A stretch of 62,476 bases of DNA from an uncultured Granulosicoccaceae bacterium (GCA_937927895.1 CALGKA010000102.1:1-62476); one strand, 5' to 3'; numbered from the stretch's first letter, positions 20,578-29,723 are shown. A program made the numbers and translations. The notes: generated by a model not told the origin, from the letters alone.

Positions 20578-21248
20578 AGATTAAACCGTACGTGTTAAAA
20601 AAAATAGTTCTACTGGCTGTGCTGCTAAGTGTCGCTGCCTGCAGCAATGTAAAGCCTACGGAAGAAACAATGGTGTCTACCGCCACCATAGCTGAGCGCG
20701 AAGCCAGGCTTGCGGCATTTTCACCTTGGCGCGCGCTCGGTTCCATAGCGGTTGAATCTGAAAAACAGGGTAAGTTTAATGCGTCTTTTTCATGGGAAAC
20801 TAATTCGCAAGGCTATGACATAAAACTCTTCGGACCACTGGGTGTGCAAGCGTTTCATTTGATTGAAAATAACACTGGAGCGCAGCTAATTGATCGCAAA
20901 GGTCAAGTCAGCGGAGACACCGCAGATCAACTCCTTAACGCTGTTTTGGGTGTGCCGGTACCTATTAGCAAAATGCAAACATGGGCCGTAGGATTACCAG
21001 GCAACGCGATTCAAATCCAACGGGATAACATGGGTAGGATTAGCAGCATGGTAGTGGCTGAAAATGAAAGCTTTAAATGGAATGTTGATTTTAAGCACTA
21101 TACCAACGTAGATGGTCTTGATTTACCAAAGGCAGTTCATGTTGATAGTGACGATATCCAAATAAGGCTATCGTTTAAAAAATGGCTGCGCACCGGGGCT
21201 ACCAATAACAACAATAACCGACTCGTTATTCCGGGTATTGACACATAG
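20574..21248 (+). CDS. lolB: Outer-membrane lipoprotein receptor LolB
   Basis: 224 aa, start TTG overlapping the previous stop (TTGA). The signal peptide ends in SVAACSN, with the lipidated Cys near residue 23. LolB accepts lipoproteins from LolA and inserts them into the outer membrane; the WRALGSIAVESEKQGKFNASFSW-type opening strand region (here split by variable residues) and TWAVGLPGNAIQIQRD match the family. lolB-ispE-tRNA-prs is the usual gammaproteobacterial order. Confidence 0.93.
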   Translation: MKIKPYVLKKIVLLAVLLSVAACSNVKPTEETMVSTATIAEREARLAAFSPWRALGSIAVESEKQGKFNASFSWETNSQGYDIKLFGPLGVQAFHLIENNTGAQLIDRKGQVSGDTADQLLNAVLGVPVPISKMQTWAVGLPGNAIQIQRDNMGRISSMVVAENESFKWNVDFKHYTNVDGLDLPKAVHVDSDDIQIRLSFKKWLRTGATNNNNNRLVIPGIDT

Positions 21249-21291
21249 TGTCAATACATAAAATCTATCCAAGAACGTAAGTCAAGATCGC

Positions 21292-22173
21292 TTGAACATT
21301 ACCTCGAATCGAAAGTGGCTGGCGCCGGCGAAGCTTAATCTGTTTTTACACATAGTTGGCCGTCGCGCCGATGGCTACCATTTACTGCAAACCGTATTTC
21401 AGCTGCTCGACTACGGTGATGAGCTGTCGTTTGACATAAACCAATCGGGCGCTGTTGGCCTGGATATCCCCATGGCGAGCGTGCCCGATGCAGACAACCT
21501 GATAGTCAAAGCCGCCAAACTGCTGCAAACTGAAACGGGTTGCAGTATGGGTGCTGAAATCAGCATTGAAAAAAAATTGCCGATGGGCGGTGGTCTTGGT
21601 GGCGGAAGTTCCGATGCAGCAACAACACTTGTGGCCTTAAATAATCTTTGGCAAACCGGACTTTCAACTGATCATTTGGCAGATCTTGGCCTCAAACTGG
21701 GCGCAGACGTGCCAGTTTTCGTTCGTGGCCAGTCTTCGTGGGCAGAAGGTGTCGGTGAGACGTTGCAAGCTATGTCATTGCCAGAGCAACATTTTTTGGT
21801 GCTAAACCCCCAGGTTGAGGTCAGTACGGCAGCTTTGTTCTCGCATTCGCAATTGACACGTGATTGTGCAGCAATCACAATACGCGGCTTCCACAGCGGT
21901 GTTGTGTTGAGCAACGTGTTTCAGCCGTTGGTTTGTGAGCTTTACCCGCCAGTTGCTGCGGCACTAGAATCTCTGTCAAAAGCGGCGGTTCAATGTGATG
22001 TCAAAAACAACAAAGGCGAAGTAAGGCAAGCAAGAATGACTGGCACTGGAGCGTGTGTGTTCCTTGCTTGCGATACCAAAGCACAGGCACAAAAAGTGCT
22101 TTCTGCTTTGCCCGCAACGGCTGATTGTTTTATTGCCAGGGGTGTTGATCGATCAGGTTTGTTTGATCAATAG
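21292..22173 (+). CDS. ispE: 4-diphosphocytidyl-2-C-methyl-D-erythritol kinase
   Basis: 293 aa GHMP kinase of the MEP isoprenoid pathway. Signatures: LAPAKLNLFLHIVGRRADGYH at the N-terminus with catalytic Lys/Asp region, and the ATP loop PMGGGLGGGSSDAATTLVAL near 100; GADVPVFVRGQSSWAEGVGE is also typical. The start TTG 21292 directly precedes the conserved segment. It lies 43 bp after lolB and 39 bp before tRNA-Gln. Confidence 0.97.
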   Translation: MNITSNRKWLAPAKLNLFLHIVGRRADGYHLLQTVFQLLDYGDELSFDINQSGAVGLDIPMASVPDADNLIVKAAKLLQTETGCSMGAEISIEKKLPMGGGLGGGSSDAATTLVALNNLWQTGLSTDHLADLGLKLGADVPVFVRGQSSWAEGVGETLQAMSLPEQHFLVLNPQVEVSTAALFSHSQLTRDCAAITIRGFHSGVVLSNVFQPLVCELYPPVAAALESLSKAAVQCDVKNNKGEVRQARMTGTGACVFLACDTKAQAQKVLSALPATADCFIARGVDRSGLFDQ

Positions 22174-22212
22174 CGTTTAGGTGCTGTGGAAAGATAGTAA
22201 AGTTAGTCCGAA

Positions 22213-22288
22213 TGGGGTGTGGCCAAGTGGTTAAGGCACCGGGTTTTGATCTCGGCATTCGTAGGTTCGAATCCTACCACCCCAGCCA
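22213..22288 (+). tRNA. tRNA-Gln (anticodon TTG), CCA encoded
   Basis: Acceptor TGGGGTG / CACCCCA (22213-22219, 22278-22284), discriminator G22285 and encoded CCA 22286-22288. The anticodon loop TTTTGAT gives TTG (reads CAA/CAG), and the T-arm contains GTTCGAATC. A tRNA-Gln between ispE and prs is a common gammaproteobacterial arrangement. Confidence 0.97.
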
Positions 22289-22355
22289 TCTTTTATAAGA
22301 TGGTCCATTTTGGATGGTCAGCGACAACCAAATTCATACAGCTAGGCGGGTAGCA

Positions 22356-23309
22356 GTGTCTGAATCTAACATGATGGTGTTTTCGGGCAATGCTAATCTA
22401 GCATTGGCAAAAAAAATCGCAGATCAGCTGCGTATTCCACTCGGTAGAGCCACCGTCTCTGAATTTTCAGACAGTGAGACTGCTGTAGAAATTCTAGAAA
22501 ATGTTCGCGGTCGCGATATTTTCCTTATTCAAACTACCTGTAATCCAGCTAATCACAATGTGATGGAAATGCTGATCATGGTAGATGCATTCCGCCGCGC
22601 ATCGGTTGATCGAATTACCGCCGTGATGCCGTACTTTGGCTATGCACGCCAGGACCGACGTGTGCGTTCAGCTAGAGTCGCCATATCAGCCAAGCTGGTG
22701 GCGAACATGATCACTATAGCCGGTGTTGATCGGGTGTTAACCGTTGATGTTCACGCTGAGCAAATTCAAGGCTTTTTTGATATTCCGGTAGACAACGTCT
22801 ATGCGTCACCAGTGTTAATGGGTGATATCTGGAGACAAAAACACCAAAATCTGATTGTTGTATCCCCTGATGTTGGTGGTGTAGTGCGCGCAAGAGCCGT
22901 TGCAAAACAACTGGATGACGCCGATCTTGCGATCATTGATAAGCGTCGACCGCAAGCCAATGAAGCACAAGTAATGCATATCATTGGTGATGTCAGTGGT
23001 AAAACCTGCGTCATTATTGATGACATGGTCGATACCGCTGGCACACTATGCAAAGCAGCGGAAGCATTAAAGCAGCACGGTGCCATTAAGGTAGTTGCCT
23101 ATGCCACGCACCCTGTACTGTCGGGTAAGGCGCTTGAAAATCTTACTGCATCTGAAGTGGATGAGCTCGTAATCACCGACACCATTCCGCTATCTGAAGA
23201 GGCAGCCAACTGTCCTAAGATTCGTCAGTTGTCGGTTTCAAACATGCTGGCTGAGACCATTCGCCGAATTCACGAAGAGGAATCGGTTAGCTCCATTTAT
23301 ATGGACTAA
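22356..23309 (+). CDS. prs: Ribose-phosphate pyrophosphokinase
   Basis: 317 aa from GTG 22356 ([13 protein letters not shown]). The frame extends to ATG 22314, but that lies almost on the tRNA and the extra residues are not family-like; ATG 22371 is also possible. It makes PRPP for nucleotide, His and Trp synthesis. Seen: ATP loop [17 protein letters not shown], the Mg site [16 protein letters not shown] and the PRPP loop [17 protein letters not shown]. Confidence 0.97.
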   Translation: MSESNMMVFSGNANLALAKKIADQLRIPLGRATVSEFSDSETAVEILENVRGRDIFLIQTTCNPANHNVMEMLIMVDAFRRASVDRITAVMPYFGYARQDRRVRSARVAISAKLVANMITIAGVDRVLTVDVHAEQIQGFFDIPVDNVYASPVLMGDIWRQKHQNLIVVSPDVGGVVRARAVAKQLDDADLAIIDKRRPQANEAQVMHIIGDVSGKTCVIIDDMVDTAGTLCKAAEALKQHGAIKVVAYATHPVLSGKALENLTASEVDELVITDTIPLSEEAANCPKIRQLSVSNMLAETIRRIHEEESVSSIYMD

Positions 23310-23506
23310 CAATCCGGCTGCCCAAACAGGGCGGTTTCCGCACCCGGAAAACACCAAAAGCCTTTTATTCGCTTGGCCTTTCAGGGCTTATTTCCTGTGG
23401 CGGTTAGTTAAATCCCTGTTATACTGTTCGGCTGGGAGTGTTTTGGTCGCGAAACGCTCTTTTAGCTGTTTAATTAATATGGCCACAGGCCTTTAAAGGA
23501 TTCTCA

Positions 23507-24190
23507 ATGAGCAACGATTTCACATTGAGCGCGGAAATACGCAGCGACTATGGTAAAGGTGCGAGCCGCCGTCTGCGTAGAACAAATAAATTTCCGGGCA
23601 TTATTTACGGTGGTGGTGGTAATCCCACACCATTAACACTCGATCACAACGAAGTATTAAACCACTTCCAGAACGAGGCATTTTTCTCGCACATTTTAAC
23701 TTTGAAAGTTGAAGGTGGTGGTGAAGAACGTGCGATTATCAAAGATATCCAGCGTCATCCATACAAGCAAATTGTTTTGCACATGGATTTTCAGCGTGTC
23801 TTAATGAACGAGGCCATTTCGGTTCGTGTGCCGCTTCACTACGTCAATGAAGATACCTGCCATGGTGTCAAGATTGAAGGTGGCGCGATCAACAAGATCG
23901 AAAACGATATCGGTATTAGCTGTTTGCCTGGTGATTTACCAGAGTACATTGAAGTTGATCTTGCAGAGCTTAAGCTCGGTGAAACCTTGCACTTGTCAGA
24001 TGTGAAGCTTCCTGAAGGCTCAACTGCAACTGACTACACTGAAGGCGATGATGATCAAAACCGCGCCATTGTTGCGGTGTTCCAGCCACGTGCAGCTGCT
24101 GAAGAGTCTGAAGAAGAAGATGCAACTTCAGAGGAAGGTGGAGATGCTCCAGCGGACGATAAGCCTGCTGATGAAGGTGGTGAGTCCTAA
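23507..24190 (+). CDS. rplY: Large ribosomal subunit protein L25 (Ctc/TL5 long form)
   Basis: 227 aa: an N-terminal 5S-rRNA-binding L25 domain (FTLSAEIRSDYGKGASRRLR, FPGIIYGGG) and a C-terminal TL5/Ctc beta domain (about 100-190), then a low-complexity acidic tail (EESEEEDATSEEGGDAPADD). Long Ctc-type proteins are usual outside enterics. It is followed 33 bp later by pth. Confidence 0.95.
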   Translation: MSNDFTLSAEIRSDYGKGASRRLRRTNKFPGIIYGGGGNPTPLTLDHNEVLNHFQNEAFFSHILTLKVEGGGEERAIIKDIQRHPYKQIVLHMDFQRVLMNEAISVRVPLHYVNEDTCHGVKIEGGAINKIENDIGISCLPGDLPEYIEVDLAELKLGETLHLSDVKLPEGSTATDYTEGDDDQNRAIVAVFQPRAAAEESEEEDATSEEGGDAPADDKPADEGGES

Positions 24191-24223
24191 CGGCCACTAC
24201 CGTTTGGGCAGACGTTTACCATT

Positions 24224-24799
24224 GTGTGTGCTATTAAGTTGATTGTCGGGCTCGGTAACCCGGGCTCAAAGTACGATGAAACCCGACATAACGCGGGTTT
24301 CTTTTTACTTGATGAACTAGCCAGAAGCTATTCAACTAACTTTGCACCTGAAAAAAAATTTCAAGGTGAGGTAGCACGAGCAACTATCAGCAACTGCGAT
24401 GTGCGGTTGCTGAAGCCAACCACTTATATGAACCTAAGTGGTGAATCAGTACAGGCGGTCGCGAGCTTTTTTCGTATAGAGCCTGAACAGATTCTGGTAG
24501 CGCATGATGAGCTTGATATCCCGCCGGGTGCCGTAAAGCTTAAACAAGGCGGTGGTCACGGTGGCCATAATGGCTTACGCGATATTATTAATCACATAGG
24601 TCGTGATTTCTGGCGTGTAAGGCTTGGCATAGGTCATCCGGGTAATGCAAAGCAAGTGGTTAACTTTGTACTGCAGCGCGCGCCAAAGTCAGAAACCGAT
24701 TTACTGCAAATTAGTATTGATGATGTGGTTCGGGAAATTCCCGATATTGTCTCAGGTGAAATGGAAAAAGCTACCAAGAACCTGCATACCAAAAAATAG
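24224..24799 (+). CDS. pth: Peptidyl-tRNA hydrolase
   Basis: 191 aa. Recycles peptidyl-tRNA released from stalled ribosomes. Catalytic His in YDETRHNAGFFLLDELA and Asp in LVAHDELDIPPG; GLRDIINHIGRDFWRVRLGI is also family-specific. The start GTG 24224 gives MCAIKLIVGLGNPGSKYDE. It lies between rplY and ychF, a conserved trio. Confidence 0.97.
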   Translation: MCAIKLIVGLGNPGSKYDETRHNAGFFLLDELARSYSTNFAPEKKFQGEVARATISNCDVRLLKPTTYMNLSGESVQAVASFFRIEPEQILVAHDELDIPPGAVKLKQGGGHGGHNGLRDIINHIGRDFWRVRLGIGHPGNAKQVVNFVLQRAPKSETDLLQISIDDVVREIPDIVSGEMEKATKNLHTKK

Positions 24800-24845
24800 A
24801 ATAGCCTTAACAGGCTTATTCTTGTCAAAAAATTAGGCAAAAAAC

Positions 24846-25937
24846 ATGGGATTTAAATGCGGCATAGTAGGTCTTCCAAACGTAGGGAAGTCGACGCTAT
24901 TCAATGCCCTGACCAAGGCTGAGATTGCAGCGGAAAATTATCCGTTCTGCACCATCGAGCCGAACGTTGGCATTGTTCCAGTTCCAGATCCTCGGTTAGA
25001 AACGCTTTCAGCAATTGTTAACCCGGAAAAGATCCTACCCACGACAATGGAATTTGTTGATATCGCGGGTTTAGTAGAAGGTGCATCTAAAGGCGAGGGC
25101 TTAGGCAATAAGTTTCTGGCCAACATTCGCGAGACTGATGCCATAGCGCATGTGGTGCGTTGCTTCAGCGATGACGATGTCGTCCATGTATCCGGTAAGG
25201 TTGATCCCATCTCTGACATTGAAGTGATCAACACTGAGCTTATGCTTGCCGATATGGACTCCGCAGAAAAAGCGCTGCACAGAGTAGCTAAAAATGCCAA
25301 GTCAGGTGATAAACAAGCAATTGCTGAAAAAGCCTTGGTAGAAAAAATAATTGCTCATGTTGATGCGGGCAAGCCTGTAAGAAGCATGGACTTAAGTGAT
25401 ACCGAAAAAGGCATAGTGAAGCTTCTGCATCTACTTACCTCTAAACCTGTGATGTACATAGCCAACGTTGATGAAGAAGGTTTTGAACTCAACCCTCGAC
25501 TAAAGAGCGTACAGGAATATGCCGCAGCTGAAGGTTCGGTGGTAGTGGCTGTGTGTGCCGCGATTGAATCTGAGATCGCACTGCTGGAAGAAGCTGATAA
25601 AAAAGAGTTTCTGACAGAGCTTGGCCTTGACGAGCCGGGTCTTAACCGCGTGATCAGAGGTGGCTATGAATTACTAGGCTTACAGACCTTTTTCACAGCC
25701 GGTGAGAAAGAAGTCCGCGCCTGGACAGTCAAACAAGGCGCAACAGCCCCCAACGGTGCCGGTCGGATCCACACTGATTTTGAAAAAGGATTTATCCGTG
25801 CAGAAGTTGTATCCTACGGCGACTTTATCGAGTTTCAAGGTGAGCAGGGGGCCAAAGATGCAGGAAAATGGCGCCTGGAGGGCAAGGAATACCTAATGAA
25901 CGAAGGTGATGTTGTCCACTTTCGCTTCAATGTTTGA
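24846..25937 (+). CDS. ychF: Ribosome-binding ATPase YchF
   Basis: 363 aa Obg-family P-loop protein, preferring ATP. G1 is [16 protein letters not shown]3 [20 protein letters not shown], and the atypical NxxE nucleotide motif appears as IANVDEEGF; a C-terminal TGS domain (about 275-363) ends FRFNV. It binds the ribosome and affects translation under stress. The start ATG 24846 is unambiguous. Confidence 0.97.
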   Translation: MGFKCGIVGLPNVGKSTLFNALTKAEIAAENYPFCTIEPNVGIVPVPDPRLETLSAIVNPEKILPTTMEFVDIAGLVEGASKGEGLGNKFLANIRETDAIAHVVRCFSDDDVVHVSGKVDPISDIEVINTELMLADMDSAEKALHRVAKNAKSGDKQAIAEKALVEKIIAHVDAGKPVRSMDLSDTEKGIVKLLHLLTSKPVMYIANVDEEGFELNPRLKSVQEYAAAEGSVVVAVCAAIESEIALLEEADKKEFLTELGLDEPGLNRVIRGGYELLGLQTFFTAGEKEVRAWTVKQGATAPNGAGRIHTDFEKGFIRAEVVSYGDFIEFQGEQGAKDAGKWRLEGKEYLMNEGDVVHFRFNV

Positions 25938-26015
25938 TTATTACTTTTCAAATCCCTGAAACCGTACGCTTGACAGTTATGAAGCAACTATCCAGAATAC
26001 GCGATTACCTTTTAT

Positions 26016-26092
26016 GGTCATGTAGCTCAGTTGGTTAGAGCACAGCATTCATAATGCTGGGGTCGGTGGTTCAAGTCCACCCATGACCACCA
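26016..26092 (+). tRNA. tRNA-Met (anticodon CAT), CCA encoded; integration site of the genomic island
   Basis: Acceptor GGTCATG / CATGACC (26016-26022, 26082-26088), discriminator A26089, CCA 26090-26092. Anticodon stem CAGCA / TGCTG with loop TTCATAA gives CAT. The first acceptor pair is matched (G-C), unlike initiator tRNA, so this is elongator Met, or Ile2 if the C is lysidinylated. The 3' part (from T26070) is repeated at 34693-34718. Confidence 0.95.
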
Positions 26093-26095
26093 TAT
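26070..26095 (+). repeat. attL (tRNA-Met side)
   Basis: The 26-bp repeat starts in the T-loop and extends through CCA plus TAT. It is identical to 34693-34718 and differs on both flanks. Confidence 0.93.
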
Positions 26096-26105
26096 AAACA
26101 TCTGA

Positions 26106-26129
26106 GGCCGTCCGTTGACGGCCTTTTTT
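26106..26129 (+). terminator. Terminator after tRNA-Met (element-borne copy)
   Basis: Stem GGCCGTC / GACGGCC, loop CGTT, then six T. It lies inside the island, and a near-identical terminator follows attR at 34729. Confidence 0.92.
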
Positions 26130-26213
26130 GTGTCTGGAATAAAGCAAAACAACGGTTTATCGTTCTTTTCGGTGCTTTGTAATTCATGACTGTTCGTTGA
26201 CAGTGGCTTAATG

Positions 26214-26276
26214 TGTGGGTACTAATGCGGGGTACCCACAGAAATCCAAGCTCAAATTCAACCAGGTACCCACAGA
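26214..26276. promoter_or_regulatory. Probable integrase arm-binding sites overlapping the integrase ribosome site
   Basis: TGTGGGTAC (26214-26222) and GTACCCACA (26232-26240) form an inverted repeat. A further direct copy GGTACCCACAGA (26265-26276) abuts the integrase ATG at 26277. GTGGGTACC-type copies recur near the right end (34616-34626, 34644-34651). These look like integrase or excisionase arm sites and could give autorepression. Confidence 0.65.
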
Positions 26277-27500
26277 ATGAAGCTTAGTGACAGTTCAATA
26301 AAAACCCTCAAACCTAAAGACAAGCCGTTCAAGCTGTTTGATGGAGAGGGCTTGTTCTTACTGGTGAAGCCTAACGGTAGCCGCTATTGGCGTTTGTCTT
26401 ATCGGCAATCAGGTAAGTCGAAAACACTCGCAATTGGTGTGTATCCGCAGGTCACCTTGAAAGAGGCCCGGGTGGCAAAGAATGCTGCACGCAAACTAAT
26501 TGCGCAGGCCATTGATCCTGTTGCCCATCGTAAAGCTGCCGTGGCTGCAGAGCAGGCTAGGGCGATTACCTTGGAGATTGCTGCAAGGGAGTGGTTAGCG
26601 CTTAAACAACCAGAGTGGGTGCCGGAGCACTACAGCAAGGTGGTCAGCCGGATTGAGCGTCATTTGTTGCCGTATCTCGGAAAACGTTTACTTGGTGACA
26701 TTGAAGCGCATGAGATCCTGACTTGCTTGGAACGTGTGGTTGCAAAAGGTCATGTTGAAACTGCGCATAGGGTGCGGAGCTTGTGTGGTCAAATCTTCCG
26801 ATTTGGTGTGGTTAAACGTTGGGTGAAGTCAGACCCTTGTCGTGATCTGGATGGCGCGTTGCCAAGTTATAAACGTAAAGCCAATCACTTTGCAGCGGTG
26901 GAGACACCGGAATCCTTTGGTGATCTGTTGCGAGCGATAGACGGCTACACAGGAACCGCACCGGTGATTGCAGCACTCAAACTTGCACCACTGCTCTTTA
27001 TTCGACCTGGTGAGCTGCGGCGTATGGAGTGGGCGCATGTCGATCTAGAAGCTGGGCAATGGCGATTTATAGTTTCAAAGGTTGGTCGGGAATTGATTGT
27101 CCCTCTAGCGAGCCAGGCGGTGTCGATACTGCGCGACTTGCAAATGTTGACTGGTAGCGGTCGGTTTGCGTTTCCAAACCTGAGAACGCCGAACGGCAGC
27201 CGGTGTATGTCAGAGGGGGCTATTCTTAATGCGCTAAAGGCGCTTGGGTATTCAGGTGATGAACAGACCGGTCACGGATTCAGGGCGATTGCCCGGACTA
27301 TGCTTGATGAACAACTAGGTATTCGTGTGGACTACATCGAGGCGCAGCTATCCCATGATGTGAAAGACGTTAACGGGCGCGCCTATAACCGTACGACATT
27401 CTTACCAGAGCGCACGCAGATGATGCAGGCATGGGCCGACTACTGCGAACGGCTGCGGGATGGTGCTGACGTTGTAGAGTTGGGTGCGGTGCGTCGGTGA
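26277..27500 (+). CDS. Tyrosine integrase (P4-type, DUF4102 arm-binding domain)
   Basis: 407 aa. The N-terminal DUF4102 arm-binding domain (about 1-90) opens with LSDSSIKTLKPKDKPFKLFDG, then come a core-binding domain and a catalytic domain (about 210-385) with Arg in RPGELRRMEWAHVDL, HxxR in GHGFRAIARTMLDE and the nucleophile Tyr in GRAYNRTTFLPER. It inserts the island into the tRNA-Met 3' end. GTACCCACA repeats cover its 5' untranslated region. It overlaps the next gene by 4 bp (GTGA). Confidence 0.96.
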   Translation: MKLSDSSIKTLKPKDKPFKLFDGEGLFLLVKPNGSRYWRLSYRQSGKSKTLAIGVYPQVTLKEARVAKNAARKLIAQAIDPVAHRKAAVAAEQARAITLEIAAREWLALKQPEWVPEHYSKVVSRIERHLLPYLGKRLLGDIEAHEILTCLERVVAKGHVETAHRVRSLCGQIFRFGVVKRWVKSDPCRDLDGALPSYKRKANHFAAVETPESFGDLLRAIDGYTGTAPVIAALKLAPLLFIRPGELRRMEWAHVDLEAGQWRFIVSKVGRELIVPLASQAVSILRDLQMLTGSGRFAFPNLRTPNGSRCMSEGAILNALKALGYSGDEQTGHGFRAIARTMLDEQLGIRVDYIEAQLSHDVKDVNGRAYNRTTFLPERTQMMQAWADYCERLRDGADVVELGAVRR

Positions 27501-28126
27501 GTGATTGTGAGGTGGAATCTTTCTCCAGTCATCTGATCGAAGAGGCTGATCAGTGGGAGCTCGGTATCAGGAACTTAGCTTCTGGTGAGTTTGAGCCCGA
27601 GTACTTTGAGTGCGTGGCTGATTATGCAGCCCGATTGCGTAAAATTGCACGAAAAGTTACACCCGAAAATATCGAGCTGATTCGTGAAACTTATCAGGTA
27701 ACTCATGAGTTGGCTTGCAATTCAATCTGGCATCTGCAGAGATCTATACACAGCAAGCAGAGGCCAAAAAGACCAATTTCAGGAAAGCATGAACACGCTT
27801 ATGAATTGTTGTGGTGGTTTGTGTTTGATTATCCGGATCCGGTGACCAAGCAGAATATAGGCAGCTTGCTTGAAAAGTTCGAGAACGATGAGTGTCTAGC
27901 AATCAATCCAGATAATCCGGCTGATCCTGACTACACGGCGGAGCTACCAGCCAGGCGTGAGACGATAAAGACCAATTGGCTTGGTAAGATTCAATTTGAA
28001 GTTTCAGTTGCTCGCAGCTTTCTCGACAAAACTGAAGATCTAGAACTAGCAATTGCTAACGCTAGAAAAATGTTTGATGCAGAAAAGCGCAGCGCTTTTT
28101 TACAAAAGCGAAAAGCAATAGAGTAG
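27497..28126 (+). CDS. Unknown island protein, coupled to integrase
   Basis: 209 aa, GTG start overlapping the integrase stop. It is acidic, soluble and mostly helical by composition, without a signal peptide or membrane segment. A hydrophobic aromatic patch (HAYELLWWFVFDYPDPVT) lies near residue 105, and the C-terminal 45 residues look like a long charged helix. I recognise no family. The overlap suggests it is made with the integrase, so a role in integration, excision or its control is possible. Confidence 0.75.
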   Translation: MSDCEVESFSSHLIEEADQWELGIRNLASGEFEPEYFECVADYAARLRKIARKVTPENIELIRETYQVTHELACNSIWHLQRSIHSKQRPKRPISGKHEHAYELLWWFVFDYPDPVTKQNIGSLLEKFENDECLAINPDNPADPDYTAELPARRETIKTNWLGKIQFEVSVARSFLDKTEDLELAIANARKMFDAEKRSAFLQKRKAIE

Positions 28127-28141
28127 TTGCCACACGATAAA

Positions 28142-28161
28142 GGTTCCAAAACAACGGAACC
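28142..28161. promoter_or_regulatory. Inverted repeat before the AlpA-like gene
   Basis: GGTTCC (28142-28147) and GGAACC (28156-28161) with an 8-bp spacer end 6 bp before the GTG start at 28168. It could be an operator or an RNA hairpin limiting translation. Confidence 0.5.
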
Positions 28162-28167
28162 AAACAA

Positions 28168-28392
28168 GTGCAAACAAACCAGCCAGACAGATTGCTCAGG
28201 ATCGAGGAGATCATCACCGGTAAGTCGCGATTAATTCCTTTATCGCGCACAGCGTTTTACGCAGCGATTAATAGGGGTGAATTACCCAAACCAAAAAAAA
28301 TAGGAAGAACCAGTGTATGGCCTGAATCTGAATTGCGGGCGGCTATCGCAGCGCTACCGGGTGGTGGTTCTGCGGAGGTGTCAGTATCGTGA
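28168..28392 (+). CDS. AlpA-family DNA-binding regulator (excisionase-like)
   Basis: 74 aa. The sequence RLLRIEEIITGKSRLIPLSRTAFYAAINRGELPKPKKIG, here given in pieces only by position (about 8-47), is a MerR-like winged helix of the AlpA type: the helix around LSRTAFYAAI and the basic wing LPKPKKIGRTSVWPESEL. In P4-type islands such proteins activate integrase or act as excision factors. Start is GTG 28168. It overlaps the KilA-N gene by 4 bp. Confidence 0.88.
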   Translation: MQTNQPDRLLRIEEIITGKSRLIPLSRTAFYAAINRGELPKPKKIGRTSVWPESELRAAIAALPGGGSAEVSVS

Positions 28393-29204
28393 GCGATCAT
28401 CTAAAACGTAGGCATAAAAAAACCCCGTTTGCCCGGGGTTCTTCACACGCAGATATTGCCAAGTCACCGTTCCAAGCAACTGACGACAAAAGTATATCAC
28501 CCGTTGTTATTGCAGGAATAGAGATCCAACGCGATGAACGTAATCGGTATCGGTTGAATGACCTGCACCGACTTAGTGGCGCTGCCGGTTCAAAAAAGCC
28601 GAGTCGGTGGCTAGCAAATGACGGCACTAGAGACCTTGTTGCAACATGCGAAACGACGGTTCTATGCCAAAGTACAAAAAAGGACTTTGGTGCTGTGCAT
28701 ACTCTTCGAGGTGGCAAGTCCCCTGGCATTTATGCACATGAGCTTTTGGCAGTTTCTTACGCTGGTTACTTAAGTCCAGTATTTCAATTAGCAGTCAATC
28801 AAGCTTTCCTCGACTTGCGTGCAACTTCGACACCGCAATCACTACCAGAAGCGTTAAGGCTGGCTGCTGATCTGGCGGAACGCAATAAAGACCTGCAGCT
28901 GTCCCATGATGCACTTAATCAACTGACCAGTGCTTCAGGCGCTTTCACCGCAACTCAAGCTGCAAAGTCATTACAGATTCAGCCGAAACGATTGTTCTTA
29001 TGGCTCGATAAAGAAAAGTGGATCTATCGCGGTGGTAGTAGTGCCTGGACGGCTTACCAGTCACGCATTGAATCTGGCCACCTAGTGCAACGAGTGCGAA
29101 ACATTCAGGTTGATGAACACACGTATAAGTCCGTACAGCAGGTGCTGATAACTTCAAAAGGCTTAGCGGCGATCGCGCTCGAGCTCCAAGCTGGGGCGGT
29201 CTAA
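28389..29204 (+). CDS. KilA-N domain antirepressor-like protein
   Basis: 271 aa. The KilA-N domain (about 40-150) includes YRLNDLHRLSGAAGSKKPSRW and GIYAHELLAVSYAGYLSPVF; a C-terminal phage-antirepressor-like DNA-binding segment (about 185-265) follows, with TATQAAKSLQIQPKRLFLWL and GLAAIALEL. Such proteins relieve phage repressors or control lysogeny-like switches. It starts GTG 28389 inside the AlpA-like stop. The first 18 codons contain a stem-loop that works as an intrinsic terminator on the - strand. Confidence 0.88.
   Translation: MSDHLKRRHKKTPFARGSSHADIAKSPFQATDDKSISPVVIAGIEIQRDERNRYRLNDLHRLSGAAGSKKPSRWLANDGTRDLVATCETTVLCQSTKKDFGAVHTLRGGKSPGIYAHELLAVSYAGYLSPVFQLAVNQAFLDLRATSTPQSLPEALRLAADLAERNKDLQLSHDALNQLTSASGAFTATQAAKSLQIQPKRLFLWLDKEKWIYRGGSSAWTAYQSRIESGHLVQRVRNIQVDEHTYKSVQQVLITSKGLAAIALELQAGAV
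28414..28440 (-). terminator. Antisense-strand intrinsic terminator inside the KilA-N gene start
   Basis: Read on the - strand: stem AACCCCG (complement of 28434-28440), loop of 6, stem CGGGGTT (complement of 28421-28427), then a T-run (A-run 28415-28422 on +). No - strand gene ends here, so it may end an antisense RNA against the KilA-N mRNA start. Confidence 0.6.
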
Positions 29205-29207
29205 TGT

Positions 29208-29633
29208 ATGGACAAGAACCACAGGCGCAACTCACGCCAACCAGCAAGCCGGTACACGCCGTTTTTCCACGAGATGCCAATGACACCTGCATGGGCAAAG
29301 TTAAGCGGTACAGCAGCAAAAGTCATGATTGTGCTACTTGCACAGATCCGGATGAAGCCAACGAAGAACGGTTCCCCGCAGGCGGTAAACAATGGCGACT
29401 TATCCGCGGGCCCAATGATGATGGAGAAGTTCGGAGGGCCAAGCAAGAACGCTGTTACGAAAGCCCTGAAGGAACTAAAGGCCGGTGGTTTTATAGTTCA
29501 GACTGCGCAACGGAGAGGAGGCAATCAACCGCACTTATGGGCGGTGACGTGTTTCCCAATCTCAGAAATAAAAGACAAGGGATACATAAAACCAACAATG
29601 AAAGCTTCGCGAGACTATCTCGAGGAAAGTTAA
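29208..29633 (+). CDS. Winged-helix protein, candidate replication initiator
   Basis: 141 aa, ATG 29208, four bp after the KilA-N stop. The central region (about 28-110) reads as a winged helix: WAKLSGTAAKVMIVLLAQI, then SAGPMMMEKFGGPSKNAVTKALKELKAGGFIVQTA with a recognition helix and a wing (RRGGNQPHLWAV). This is the fold of many phage and plasmid replication initiators. Iteron-like repeats begin 3 bp after its stop. Function is inference; a plain transcription regulator is the alternative. Confidence 0.75.
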   Translation: MDKNHRRNSRQPASRYTPFFHEMPMTPAWAKLSGTAAKVMIVLLAQIRMKPTKNGSPQAVNNGDLSAGPMMMEKFGGPSKNAVTKALKELKAGGFIVQTAQRRGGNQPHLWAVTCFPISEIKDKGYIKPTMKASRDYLEES

Positions 29634-29635
29634 AA

Positions 29636-29723
29636 TGGTGTCCCTTGTTGTGGGAATTGGTGTCCCTTGTTGTGGGACTAAAGGCACTATTCCAGCAGTG
29701 GTATCCCTCATTAAGGGACACCA
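29636..29723. repeat. Iteron-like repeats (two direct, one inverted)
   Basis: The 20-bp TGGTGTCCCTTGTTGTGGGA occurs at 29636-29655 and 29658-29677 (22-bp period). A third related copy lies inverted at 29702-29723, ending AAGGGACACCA. Each has TCCC...GGGA dyad symmetry. They directly follow the winged-helix gene and suit its binding site or a replication origin. Confidence 0.75.
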
